37,414 nt of DNA. Source: an uncultured Desulfovibrionaceae bacterium. Lineage in GTDB: Bacteria > Desulfobacterota > Desulfovibrionia > Desulfovibrionales > Desulfovibrionaceae. Position 1 is the stretch's first letter. Each line of letters opens with the position of its first letter. Position numbers and translations under genes: made by a program. The notes under the pieces are model-generated. The model made no database searches, was not told the origin of the DNA, and worked only from the letters and a program-made list of their open reading frames with translations. Shown here piece after piece: positions 1 through 8,731 of this stretch. The DNA lies in contig CALUUT010000069.1 in NCBI GenBank assembly GCA_944324045.1, positions 1 through 37,414 on the forward strand, given 5' to 3'.

Positions 1-1
1 C

Positions 2-1123
2 GTGCTTATCCCGGCGTACAATTATGCGCGCTATTTGCCCGCATGCATCGAATGCGCTCTGGAGCAAGAGGGCGTCGCTGTGGAAATCATTGTCGTTGAT
101 GACGGCTCCACGGATGAAACGCCCGCGGTTGCGGCGCGTTACGCCCGGCATATCCGGTATGCGCGTCAGCCCAACCAGGGCCTGTCCGCGGCCAGAAACA
201 CCGCTCTGGACATGGCCTCCTGCGAGTATATCGTTGCGCTGGACGCGGACGACCTTCTTGCGCCGGGCACGCTCGCCTCGCAGTGCGCCGCGCTGGAGCG
301 CCAGCCGGATGCGTCCCTCTGCGTTTGCCCCAACAATCTTGTCCGCTCTGAAACCCCGGACGGTCCTCTTGAGTTGGCCGGCGTACTGCCGCTTGTCCGC
401 AACAACTATGAGATCTATCTTTGCAATTTCAACATAGCCCCTGTTCACGCCTACATGCTGCGGCGCAAGGCGGCGAAAGCGACGGGCTATTTCGATATCT
501 CGCTTAAGGCATGCGAAGACTATGACTACTGGGTGCGCTGCGTCGCGGCCGGATTTGCGCTGACGCACAATCCAAACGGCGCGGCCCTGTACAGACAGCA
601 TCCCGGAAGCATGTCCGCAAACAAACCAAACCAGTTCAAATACGACGCCATTGTCCACCGGCGCATAGGACTCCGGCTAAGAGAAGGCATGATTGAAAAA
701 TCCCATCGCGAAGGCGCATGGCTTTCCCATGCGGCGGGCTGCCTGAGCGCGGCCGGCAATCTCGCGGAACAGGACTTGGAGCTCTCCATCGCCTTTCTTA
801 AAGAGACGCATTTCGCCCTTAAACAGGCCGCGACATGCCATGTCCTTTGCAAAACCCAGCCTGACTCCTCGCCCGCGTACCGTAACGCGCTGACGTTTTC
901 CGCATTGCGCGTCTGCAGGGCGCTTTCTTCTCTGAAAAACTGCAGGGAGTCCAGCGTCGAGGGCGCGCTGAACATTATGGAACGCCTGTCGCCTGAATGG
1001 GGGATTGAGGTCGCGCGCATGCATGATGCGCCCTATCTGAACCGGCTTGAGTGCGAACTGTCCGAACAGATATATCTGCCGCAGAAAATCAACGGCAAAA
1101 AAATCCGCTTCTTTTCTGCCTGA
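2..1123 (+). CDS. Family 2 glycosyltransferase (5' end outside window)
   Basis: The protein begins inside the classic GT-A fold: LIPAYNYARYLP at the very start, VVDDGSTD around residue 31-38 (nucleotide-sugar binding) and LDADD around residue 78 (metal-binding DxD). These motifs identify a family 2 inverting glycosyltransferase that moves a sugar from a nucleotide donor onto a glycan, probably a surface polysaccharide or a protein glycan. The C-terminal third (after about residue 210) is not recognisable and looks helical. The GTG at position 2 is unlikely to be the true start because GT2 proteins normally have a few residues before this beta strand, so the 5' end probably lies upstream of the window. 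The next gene is also a glycosyltransferase on the same strand, which suggests a glycosylation locus. The acceptor cannot be inferred. Confidence 0.85.
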   Translation: MLIPAYNYARYLPACIECALEQEGVAVEIIVVDDGSTDETPAVAARYARHIRYARQPNQGLSAARNTALDMASCEYIVALDADDLLAPGTLASQCAALERQPDASLCVCPNNLVRSETPDGPLELAGVLPLVRNNYEIYLCNFNIAPVHAYMLRRKAAKATGYFDISLKACEDYDYWVRCVAAGFALTHNPNGAALYRQHPGSMSANKPNQFKYDAIVHRRIGLRLREGMIEKSHREGAWLSHAAGCLSAAGNLAEQDLELSIAFLKETHFALKQAATCHVLCKTQPDSSPAYRNALTFSALRVCRALSSLKNCRESSVEGALNIMERLSPEWGIEVARMHDAPYLNRLECELSEQIYLPQKINGKKIRFFSA

Positions 1124-1227
1124 ACTGTTCTGTCTACGCGAATTTGCCGCCAGAGCCCAAACGATATGCGCAGGCCCAACTGTTTTCACGATGCCGTGAA
1201 CCGACGCCCGCTCTTAAGGAAGAAATC

Positions 1228-3444
1228 ATGAAATTGGCATACATCGCATTTCTCAGCCCCCATCTGCCCCACCTGTTACGTAAATTTGATCAGCAAATCC
1301 AATCCATGCGGCGTCTGAATCCGGACACGCGCGGCATCGTCATGGGGCCGCCCGGCGGACGATACGGACGCTTCGTCTTTCAATACCCGCGCATCCCCTG
1401 GGAGCCCCGGATTTTTTTTGCGGCCTGCGCCAATATCGTGGAAACGCTGCAACCTGATATGGTCTATCTGCGCTATTTCGCCTTCAATCAATACACTGTA
1501 AAATTCATGGAACGCTATGGAGACCGGGTCGTATTTGAACATCACACCATTGAACCAGGCGAACTGGAAGGCAAAGAGCGCGAAGACGACCTTCTCTTCG
1601 GGCCGAAAATTCTGGGAATGGCCGCCGGATGCGTGGGCGTAACCCAGGAAATAGCCGCCTTTGAAAGCAACAGGGCCGAAGGCGGCCCGATTCCCTGTCT
1701 GGCCCTTGGCAACGGCATCGACCCCAACTCCGTGCCCCTGCTTGAATTCGACCTCCCCAAAGACGCCATACACCTGATATGCGCCGCCAATTTCAGCGCA
1801 TGGCACGGCATCGACCGGCTCCTGCACGGCATGGCCCTCTACTCGGGCAAGGAACGCTTCATATTGCACCTTGCCGGAAACGGCGTCGTTCTTGATGAAC
1901 TCATAGCTCTGACCAAAACGCTTCATCTTGAACACAGCGTCATTTTTCACGGACCTCTTGACCATGCGCAATTGCATAGCCTTGCATGCCGGTGCCATGT
2001 CGGCGTCGGGACATTGGGCGTTCACCGTATAGGCTTCACGGAAACAACGTCGCTTAAACACCGGGAATACTGCCTTCAGGGACTCCCGTTCATTCTTTCT
2101 TCAAAGGACGTGGACATTCCGGAAAACAGCCCCTTTATCAGAACCTTTCCCCAGGATGACAGCCCCATCGCCATGGAAGCCGTCGCGGATCTTGCCCGAA
2201 GCGTGGAACAGGAGCCGCAGATGCGCTCCGCCATGCATGCTTTTGCCAGACAGCATCTTTCCTGGGACGCCAAAAGCGCGGACTTGGCCCGTTTTTTACA
2301 CATGCTGCATGAAAAACGGCGTGCGAAGCGACCTGAACACGATACGGCGCAAAGCCGCCCCCTGGTTTCCGTGGTTATGCGCGTACACTCCGACAATCCG
2401 TCACGGCTTACAGCCCTGGCCGAGATGTTCGGTCAAGTCCGAAATCAGGACAATGCCGCTTTTGAGCTGATTCTTGTAAACAGCGGCGATGCGGCCGATA
2501 TGACGCACGAACTGGAAATATTTCGCCGCGAGCATCCGGAAATTCAAACGCGCGTCTTGCACGCCGCAAAAGACTCCATTGCCGAAGCGCGCAATGCGGG
2601 CATTGACGCCGCGCGGGGGATCTGGATTTTCCTCCTGGAAAATGAAGACAGGCCGCGCGCGGATTTTCTGCGCCTGGCGCTTGAAGAATGCGGCCGCCAT
2701 CCGGAAATAAATGTCATTTACAGCTATGTGCAGCCTGACGGCGCGTCAGGCGCGCCTGTCAAAACAGAAGAATATTCCTGGAAATATCCGGCTGACCGCG
2801 ATATTTTCCCGGAATCCCTCCTGTTCCGTAAACAGGTATGGGAAGATGCAGGAAAGTACGAAGCCATGCAGCCCTGGGGCATGACCAGCAGGCTGTTCTG
2901 GATGCGCGCCGCCCGCGCCGCGATTCTGGCGCGCAGAATTCCGTATCCCTGCCTGATCCGCGGACCGGAAAACGCCGGATCATCCAGGGCCGCCGCTGAA
3001 AATCCGCTCCAAAAAGAGCGGCTCGCAAAAGAAGCGGCGGCGCTTCTTATGACCCAAATGACGGATGCGGACGATGTGGAGGCCATTATTCAGGCCCACG
3101 CCGAGCTTGCCAAACATCCGGGCATGTCGCCTGAATCCGAACAAAGAATTGATCTCATGCTGCGCCATTTTTCTGAACACTCTCTGCCCTGCGTATGGAA
3201 AGGATTATTCCATGAAGGGAGAGGAGAATTCGACAAGGCGCTCGTCTGCTACCTGAACGCGACCGCACGCGACGCGGAATCGGACTGGCAGGCGCATCTG
3301 CGCCTGTATCTGCTGTATGAACACGCGCGCAACACGGCAAAAGCGCGGCGCCATAAAGAAGAATGCGCCCGGCGCAACCCAATGCTTGCCTTTTTGCTCA
3401 CAGTAAAAGATTCCATGGCCAAAGACGCCCAAACGCAATCATAA
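1228..3444 (+). CDS. Two-module glycosyltransferase (GT4-like plus GT2-like) with TPR-like C-terminus
   Basis: I place the start at the ATG at 1228 because an AAGGA ribosome site lies just upstream; the open frame extends to 1051 but that would overlap the previous gene. The 738-residue product has a GT-B-like module (residues 1-370; VVFEHHTIEPGE near 101 and AGNGVV near 216 resemble group 4 transferases), then a GT2-like GT-A module (about 378-620, beginning PLVSVVMRVHSD), and a C-terminal TPR-like stretch (about 660-735, GRGEFDKALVCYLNA). In the second module the usual DD and DxD positions read NSGDAAD and LLENEDRP, so its catalytic competence is doubtful. It follows the preceding glycosyltransferase by about 100 bases and likely works on the same glycan. 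Substrate unknown. Confidence 0.8.
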   Translation: MKLAYIAFLSPHLPHLLRKFDQQIQSMRRLNPDTRGIVMGPPGGRYGRFVFQYPRIPWEPRIFFAACANIVETLQPDMVYLRYFAFNQYTVKFMERYGDRVVFEHHTIEPGELEGKEREDDLLFGPKILGMAAGCVGVTQEIAAFESNRAEGGPIPCLALGNGIDPNSVPLLEFDLPKDAIHLICAANFSAWHGIDRLLHGMALYSGKERFILHLAGNGVVLDELIALTKTLHLEHSVIFHGPLDHAQLHSLACRCHVGVGTLGVHRIGFTETTSLKHREYCLQGLPFILSSKDVDIPENSPFIRTFPQDDSPIAMEAVADLARSVEQEPQMRSAMHAFARQHLSWDAKSADLARFLHMLHEKRRAKRPEHDTAQSRPLVSVVMRVHSDNPSRLTALAEMFGQVRNQDNAAFELILVNSGDAADMTHELEIFRREHPEIQTRVLHAAKDSIAEARNAGIDAARGIWIFLLENEDRPRADFLRLALEECGRHPEINVIYSYVQPDGASGAPVKTEEYSWKYPADRDIFPESLLFRKQVWEDAGKYEAMQPWGMTSRLFWMRAARAAILARRIPYPCLIRGPENAGSSRAAAENPLQKERLAKEAAALLMTQMTDADDVEAIIQAHAELAKHPGMSPESEQRIDLMLRHFSEHSLPCVWKGLFHEGRGEFDKALVCYLNATARDAESDWQAHLRLYLLYEHARNTAKARRHKEECARRNPMLAFLLTVKDSMAKDAQTQS

Positions 3445-3549
3445 TATGCACAGGCAAAGAGAACGCCGCATCGCTTCAAAGATATGGCTGTAGCCGCAGA
3501 CGTGCTCTTTACAACATGAACATCCGTTCCGGATCAAAAGGAATGCCCC

Positions 3550-3810
3550 ATGCGCGATGCTTTAGGACTGTATTACCATCCCAACCCGGACGATATCAGC
3601 GCCAGAGTCTATGTCCGCGAAAAAAACGGCGAACTGGAGTTCCGGCTTTGGCAACGGGACCATCCTGAAATATGGGAAAGGCATGGGTGGATGCCTCTTG
3701 GCGTGATACAGGCCGCCGCATCCATGTACGCCATGAACAACGCCGCGGACCCCATGCGGCTGTACGATGAAAACGTAGCCCGCGCCTTGCTGAAAGAAGC
3801 GTCCGAATAG
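3550..3810 (+). CDS. Small conserved-looking hypothetical protein (86 aa)
   Basis: An AAAGGA site lies eight bases before the ATG and the frame is compact and in the same direction as its neighbours. The 86-residue product is soluble, rich in Tyr, Trp and acidic residues, with no signal peptide or membrane segment. I cannot assign it to a named family. The sequence (YYHPNPDDISARVYVREKNGELEFRLW) reads like a real beta-rich fold rather than a shadow frame. It sits between the glycosyltransferase pair and an empty 360-base gap, and its role is unknown. Confidence 0.65.
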   Translation: MRDALGLYYHPNPDDISARVYVREKNGELEFRLWQRDHPEIWERHGWMPLGVIQAAASMYAMNNAADPMRLYDENVARALLKEASE

Positions 3811-4170
3811 GAGCGCCGGAATATTGACGGCGACGCCTTGCTTAATAAGTTCTTTAAAACGGCATGCCGGAACAAACCGTTTGGCCGTACTTTTTTGGCA
3901 TAACGGCAAAAAATGCGGATATGGCATGCCCCCGCGCCGCGTCTTTTCTTACGCCTCTTTTTGTTTTTGCATCACCCTTTTCGCGCCTGTTCCGGACAAA
4001 CCGGCCTCGCCGCCTTACGCATCGACTTCCACACCGCGCCATATCGGGCCGCATTCTGTCCAGGCGCGGCGCATCCGCATCATCAAAAAAACGCGCGCCC
4101 GCAACGGCCTGGAACAGCCTGAAATATCGGAACAATCCCGCTCTTTTATTTTGAGAGAAAAAAAGGTATA
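3811..4170 (+). other. Gene-free interval with palindromes
   Basis: No convincing gene. It contains a perfect palindrome CGGCATGCCG near 3859 and a second GGCATGCC copy near 3922, plus several short T-runs that could serve as terminators for the 86-residue gene. An open frame runs through it (3824-4174, +) but has no ribosome site and an unnatural composition, so I do not call it. Confidence 0.4.
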
Positions 4171-4920
4171 TTGACAAAAAAAGTACAAAAAGTCAGCCAG
4201 GGAACGCGTACAGCACAAGGACAGCTTGCTATCATGCCCAGATTATTACGAGCCGCCGTAGTGGACAGATTGTACTATCTGCTTCTGCGCGATTTTTGCG
4301 AGTCCATGTCCCAGATATCAAATCAGTTTCGCCGGTATCGCCTGACTTCGGACATTTGCTGGCCCATTCTTGAAGACCTGCTTGGACGGCAGCGCAACCG
4401 GGGGCCGCTCTGGCAGATGAAAGACACAGCTCACCATCTGTCGCGATATCATTCCGCGCAAAACGGCAATGCGTTCACCCATCCGGCCGTGTTTCTGGAC
4501 CTGGCTATCGGCGCAATATTTCATGAAACTGTCCGGCTCAAGGAAATAGCGTATATGGGAGCCGTATATCTTCCGGCGGCGCACGCCTGGCTGTCCAACT
4601 GCGAAATCGATGCGCCGGAAAAAAAGCCCAAGGCGGACATTGTTCTCAACTCCGGAAAACGCATTCTCCCTATTCTGGAAGCCGCATTTTCGAGTTTGCC
4701 CGATATTATGCGCAATCTGGAAAATCTCACAAAAGAGGCGCGCGAACTTATGTGCCTCATATACCAGGGCAAAAACGCCAACACCATGGTGGCGGCGATG
4801 GTTCGCGATCAGGCCTTGCTTGTTGAACGCGCATTTGGTCCGCAGTACCGGCAATTTTTGTCCGCTCTGGCAGAGGCGAAAAATTTAAGAGCATGTTCGG
4901 CCCGGTACAATCGCATATAA
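4171..4920 (+). CDS. Uncharacterised protein (249 aa)
   Basis: I do not recognise this family. The product is soluble and largely helical, with no signal peptide or membrane segment. The start is uncertain: TTG at 4171 has an AAAAGG stretch four bases upstream, while ATG at 4234 (giving 228 residues, beginning MPRLLRAAVVDRLYYLL) has AAGGA at a long spacing of 12. The protein has an aromatic N-terminal helix, a central region with several Trp and His residues, and a helical C-terminus (LPDIMRNLENLTKEARELM). It is followed after about 290 bases by the citrate-synthase-like gene, but the gap makes a shared operon uncertain. Confidence 0.6.
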   Translation: MTKKVQKVSQGTRTAQGQLAIMPRLLRAAVVDRLYYLLLRDFCESMSQISNQFRRYRLTSDICWPILEDLLGRQRNRGPLWQMKDTAHHLSRYHSAQNGNAFTHPAVFLDLAIGAIFHETVRLKEIAYMGAVYLPAAHAWLSNCEIDAPEKKPKADIVLNSGKRILPILEAAFSSLPDIMRNLENLTKEARELMCLIYQGKNANTMVAAMVRDQALLVERAFGPQYRQFLSALAEAKNLRACSARYNRI

Positions 4921-5209
4921 ACATTTTTCTGAAAAACGCCGCATCGGGTTTACCGTCCCGCCCCGACAAACAAAAATGCGCTCCAACAGCGTCCCTTGCC
5001 CGGACGCCGCGTTTTACACCGGCGATTTCAGCAGCTTGAATTTAAAAAAATACAGTAACCGGCCGGCTCAAGGCGCGCACAAACGCCTTTCCGGGCCGCT
5101 TCGGCAGCATGCGCCGTTTTCTGTTCGCAACAAAAATGCGGCCGGCTGGGCCGATTGCAGAAACGCCGCGCATCAAAACTTCTTGCCCCATTAAGGAGAA
5201 TACCACGAT

Positions 5210-7039
5210 ATGTCCCTGCTCCATCCCAAAAAATCCGTAACCAGCTATGCGCTGGTCAATCGGGACAATCCCGAACTGCACCGCGATATCTTTCCCTACA
5301 GCAAAATAAGCCGCGTCTTCTTCGATGATGTGTATATATTGCCCAGAGCGGCGGATCCCATGTTCATCACCGACACCACGCTCAGAGACGGACAACAGGC
5401 CCGAACCCCATACACGCTCAAGCAGATTGAACATATTTTCGAACTGCTCCACAAGCTTGGCGGGAAAAGCGGCCTGATTCGCTCTTCAGAATTTTTCATG
5501 TATTCCGAAAAAGACCGTAAAGCCATCGATATCTGCCGGGCCAAGGGATACCGCTATCCGGAGGTGACCGGGTGGATCAGAGCCAATCTTGATGATCTCA
5601 AAATCGCCCGGGATATGGAATTTAAGGAAGTCGGCATCTTGACCAGCGTTTCCGATTATCATCTGTACATGAAAATGGGATGGGACCGGCAAAAAGCCAT
5701 GGATCATTATACGGCTGTGGTTGAGAAAGCCCTTGAATACGGCATTTCTCCGCGCTGCCACTTTGAAGACCTTACCCGCGCCGACGTGTATGGTTTTCCC
5801 ATTCCCTTCGCCCAACGTCTTATGGCGCTATCCGAAGAAAGCGGCTTGCCCGTCAAAATCCGGCTCTGCGACACCATGGGCAACGGCGTTCCCTATCCGG
5901 GCGCAACTCTGCCGCGTTCCGTGGGGCGTCTGGTGCGCGCTTTTACGGACGACGCCGGGGTGCCGGGCGAATGGCTTGAATGGCATGGACATAACGATTA
6001 CCACAAAACGCTTATCAACGGCGTTACGGCATGGCTGTATGGCTGTTCCGGCATCAGCGCCACCCTGCTCGGATTTGGAGAGCGCACGGGCAACACGCCG
6101 GTGGAAGCCCTTGTCATCGACTATATCGGCCTTACCGGCGACGACGACGCGGCGGATACCAGAGTGATCACGGAAATAGCGCAATATTTTGAAAAAGAGC
6201 TTGGATACCGCATTCCGGACAACTATCCGTTTGCCGGACGCGAGTTCAACGCCACAGGCGCAGGCATTCATGCGGACGGACTCATCAAAAACCAGGAAAT
6301 CTACAATGTGTTCGACACTGAACTGCTGCTGAACCGTCCCGTGTCCGTCATCATCACGGACAAATGCGGCCGCGCGGGCGTGGCCTGCTGGATAAACCAG
6401 CATCTCAACCTGCCGGAAGAGCGCAAGGTCACCAAAAAGCATCCCGGCGTAGGCAAAATCTATGACCGCATTATTCAGGCTTATGAAGAAGGACGCACTA
6501 CATCTTTCTCGCAAAAAGAAATGATGACGCTCGTCAAACGGTATCTGCCCGAACTGCTGGTTTCCGAATTCGACAACCTTAAAAAAATGGCCAATGATCT
6601 TGCCGGGTATCTCATCGCCAAGGTCGCGGAAAACCACCATTGCCTGTGTACGCCTTCAAGCAACGAATCATACGAATGGCTGGATGAATTCGTACGCGAA
6701 TACCCGTTTATCCAGTATCTGTATCTTACAGACGCCCAGGGCAAACTGCTCGCTTCCGCCATAACAGACCCGATTTACAGAGAAAAATACAAACAACTGC
6801 CTATCGGTTATGATTTTTCCTCGCGCGAATGGTTTGTCTATCCCATAAAAACCGGAAGCCTTCATGTCACCGACATTCAAAAATCCATGCTGACTGAAAA
6901 GCTCATCTTTTCCGTGTCCGCGCCGATTACGGACGACTATGACAACATAACCGGCGTTATTGGCGCGGATATACAGCTTGAACAGCTTCTCAAGCGCGCC
7001 GACACTCTGGAAGACGAAGTACAGGCCGGCGACGAATAA
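5210..7039 (+). CDS. Probable Re-citrate synthase (HMGL family) with C-terminal Cache-like domain
   Basis: Residues about 50-330 form an HMGL-type TIM barrel: TDTTLRDGQQ at 54-63 (Arg59 and Asp60 are the conserved catalytic and metal residues) and HGHND at 259-263 (metal-binding His pair). Residues 330-450 resemble the helical region of homocitrate and isopropylmalate synthases. The family condenses acetyl-CoA with a 2-oxoacid; Re-citrate synthases of clostridia and Desulfovibrio belong here, which is my preferred reading because isocitrate dehydrogenase is also present, but homocitrate or isopropylmalate synthase remain possible. Residues about 455-595 look like a Cache/PDC sensor fold (FIQYLYLTDAQGKLLASA, YDFSSREWFVYPIKTG, IFSVSAPITDD, GVIGADIQLEQL), an odd partner for a cytosolic enzyme without membrane segments. 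AAGGAG lies upstream of the ATG. Confidence 0.8.
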   Translation: MSLLHPKKSVTSYALVNRDNPELHRDIFPYSKISRVFFDDVYILPRAADPMFITDTTLRDGQQARTPYTLKQIEHIFELLHKLGGKSGLIRSSEFFMYSEKDRKAIDICRAKGYRYPEVTGWIRANLDDLKIARDMEFKEVGILTSVSDYHLYMKMGWDRQKAMDHYTAVVEKALEYGISPRCHFEDLTRADVYGFPIPFAQRLMALSEESGLPVKIRLCDTMGNGVPYPGATLPRSVGRLVRAFTDDAGVPGEWLEWHGHNDYHKTLINGVTAWLYGCSGISATLLGFGERTGNTPVEALVIDYIGLTGDDDAADTRVITEIAQYFEKELGYRIPDNYPFAGREFNATGAGIHADGLIKNQEIYNVFDTELLLNRPVSVIITDKCGRAGVACWINQHLNLPEERKVTKKHPGVGKIYDRIIQAYEEGRTTSFSQKEMMTLVKRYLPELLVSEFDNLKKMANDLAGYLIAKVAENHHCLCTPSSNESYEWLDEFVREYPFIQYLYLTDAQGKLLASAITDPIYREKYKQLPIGYDFSSREWFVYPIKTGSLHVTDIQKSMLTEKLIFSVSAPITDDYDNITGVIGADIQLEQLLKRADTLEDEVQAGDE

Positions 7040-7152
7040 CGGCAATCTTTTTTACTCATCCGGCGACGGGCTAGGATATGCTCCAGGCCCGCCGCCGGTT
7101 GCCCGAACCCGCGCGCCATATTCAAAAACTTTTTTGCTGAAAAACAGCGCCG

Positions 7153-7167
7153 ACGCGCGGCGCGCGT
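7153..7167. repeat. Short palindrome upstream of rlpA
   Basis: ACGCGC-GGC-GCGCGT is a 6 bp inverted repeat around a 3-base centre, 44 bases before the rlpA start. It could be an operator or simply GC-rich sequence. Confidence 0.3.
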
Positions 7168-7210
7168 GTTTTCCCCGCAACTTCAAAAAAACTGACGGCA
7201 GGGACAAAAT

Positions 7211-7939
7211 ATGAGCCATCCCTCCATGCAAAAACACATTCTCCTTCTTTCCTTCATGCTGTGCCTTTTTCTCGCTGGCTGCGCAGGCAAAAGCAACGTT
7301 CGCGGAGAAGAGGGCGTTATTCAGTCTCAATCGGGCAGAGGAAAACCCTACACGGTAATGGGGCAAACATACCATCCGCTGCTCTCCGGCAGCGGCTTTA
7401 TTGAAGAAGGCATCGCATCCTGGTATGGAAAGGATTTCCACGGCAAAAAAACAGCCAATGGCGAAAGATACAACATGTATGCCATGACCGCGGCGCATCG
7501 CATTCTGCCTTTTGGCACCAAAGTGCGGGTCACCAATCTTCAAAACAACAAAAAAGCCATTGTCCGAATCAATGACCGCGGGCCCTTTGTGGCAAACCGG
7601 ATTATCGACCTCTCGCAGTCAGCCGCAAGCCAAATCGGCATGATCGGAACAGGCACGGCGCGGGTGCGAATAGAAAGCGTCGATGTCGTTCCCAGCATTA
7701 AAAACGGCGATATGAAGGGCACGTTCTACGTGCAGGTCGGCGCTTTTTCCGTGCGCGCCAACGCCGACAAACTCCTGAAAAGCATTCGCGCAAAAGGCAT
7801 GAAAGCCCGCTCCTACTATTCGGATTACGTCCACTTCTGGCGCGTCCAAATTGGTCCGTTCTCTTCGCTTAAAGAAGCGGAGCGTCAAAGCGACAACCTC
7901 CAGATAGCCTACCCCGGCAATTATATTCTGGCGGATTAA
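7211..7939 (+). CDS. rlpA: RlpA-family septal ring lipoprotein with SPOR domain
   Basis: A lipoprotein signal peptide ends in the lipobox LAGC (residues 21-24), so Cys24 should be lipidated and the protein anchored to a membrane. Residues about 65-155 form the double-psi beta-barrel domain typical of RlpA (EEGIASWYGKDFHGKKTANGE, TAAHRILPFGTKVRVTN, VRINDRGPFV, with the conserved His and Asp). Residues about 168-242 are a SPOR domain (GTFYVQVGAFS ... FWRVQIGPFSSLKEAE), which binds peptidoglycan stripped of stem peptides at the division site. RlpA proteins in some species are lytic transglycosylases that cut such naked glycan; activity here is inferred from conserved residues. It stands alone, with a hairpin downstream. 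Confidence 0.92.
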   Translation: MSHPSMQKHILLLSFMLCLFLAGCAGKSNVRGEEGVIQSQSGRGKPYTVMGQTYHPLLSGSGFIEEGIASWYGKDFHGKKTANGERYNMYAMTAAHRILPFGTKVRVTNLQNNKKAIVRINDRGPFVANRIIDLSQSAASQIGMIGTGTARVRIESVDVVPSIKNGDMKGTFYVQVGAFSVRANADKLLKSIRAKGMKARSYYSDYVHFWRVQIGPFSSLKEAERQSDNLQIAYPGNYILAD

Positions 7940-7981
7940 GGCCATATCCGACGGGTTTGCCGCAAAAGGCACTGATATATC

Positions 7982-8011
7982 GGCCGGGCAAGTAACGTCG
8001 CTTGCCCGGCC
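7982..8011. terminator. Perfect 11 bp hairpin after rlpA
   Basis: GGCCGGGCAAG (7982-7992) pairs perfectly with CTTGCCCGGCC (8001-8011) around an 8-base loop. There is no following T-run on either strand, so it may be a 3' stabilising hairpin or a poor terminator rather than a classical intrinsic one. Confidence 0.5.
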
Positions 8012-8128
8012 ATTGCGTTGACGCCGGTCCGTATTCATCCGCATTCGCGCATTTACAGCGCAGGGAAGCGCATGATATAGCCCAAAAGCCACAGAAGGCA
8101 TATCTCCAAAATTGCAAGGGAAAACATC

Positions 8129-8731
8129 ATGCAATATCTTTGGCTTTTATGTTCCTATCTGGCCGGCTCCATCCCTTTCGGGCTGCTCATCGCGCGTCTT
8201 GCCTGCGGCATTGACCCAAGAAAAGGCGGAAGCGGCAATGTGGGCGCGACAAACGTCGCGCGCCTGTGCGGCTTTAAATGGGGAGTCGCGACACTTGTCC
8301 TTGATGCGGCCAAAGGCGCGCTTGCCGTGGCCGTCATGGCTCACGTCCTCAAGCAGCCGCCTCTTATGGTCGGCGCCGCGGGGCTGTGCGCCATTCTTGG
8401 GCATCTTTATTCCGTATTTCTCCGTTTCCATGGCGGCAAGGCCGTGGCGGCGACCGTAGGCATCTTTCTGGTCATTACGCCGATAGAACTGGTCATTTCC
8501 GCGATTGTCTGTCTTCTCGTAATCCGGCTTTCCGGATTTGTGTCCCTGGGCTCCCTGGTGCTCGTGGTCATGTTGCCCATTGTCCAATATTTCATGGGGG
8601 ACACCCGCTATGTCATTCCGTCCCTGGTCATCATGTGTCTGGTGTTCTTCAGCCACCGGGCCAATATCGCGCGTCTGCTGAAAGGCGAAGAAAAGCCCTG
8701 GCAAAAGAAAAAAAATGAGGTTCCCAAATGA
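8129..8731 (+). CDS. plsY: Glycerol-3-phosphate acyltransferase PlsY
   Basis: PlsY transfers an acyl group from acyl-phosphate to glycerol-3-phosphate, the first step of phospholipid synthesis, in the inner membrane. The 200-residue length and about five hydrophobic segments match the family. The three signature motifs are visible: GSGNVGATNVAR (about residues 34-45), the HGGKAVAA loop (about 109-116) and SHRANIARLLKGEE near the C-terminus. The C-terminus is strongly basic (EKPWQKKKNEVPK). Its stop codon overlaps the start of thrC (ATGA), so the two are translationally coupled although the pathways are unrelated. Confidence 0.96.
   Translation: MQYLWLLCSYLAGSIPFGLLIARLACGIDPRKGGSGNVGATNVARLCGFKWGVATLVLDAAKGALAVAVMAHVLKQPPLMVGAAGLCAILGHLYSVFLRFHGGKAVAATVGIFLVITPIELVISAIVCLLVIRLSGFVSLGSLVLVVMLPIVQYFMGDTRYVIPSLVIMCLVFFSHRANIARLLKGEEKPWQKKKNEVPK

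Noticed and set aside
3824..4174. 116-codon plus-strand frame before the 249-residue gene
   Set aside because: No ribosome site, Arg/Ser/Pro-rich random composition, and overlap with the start of the next gene.
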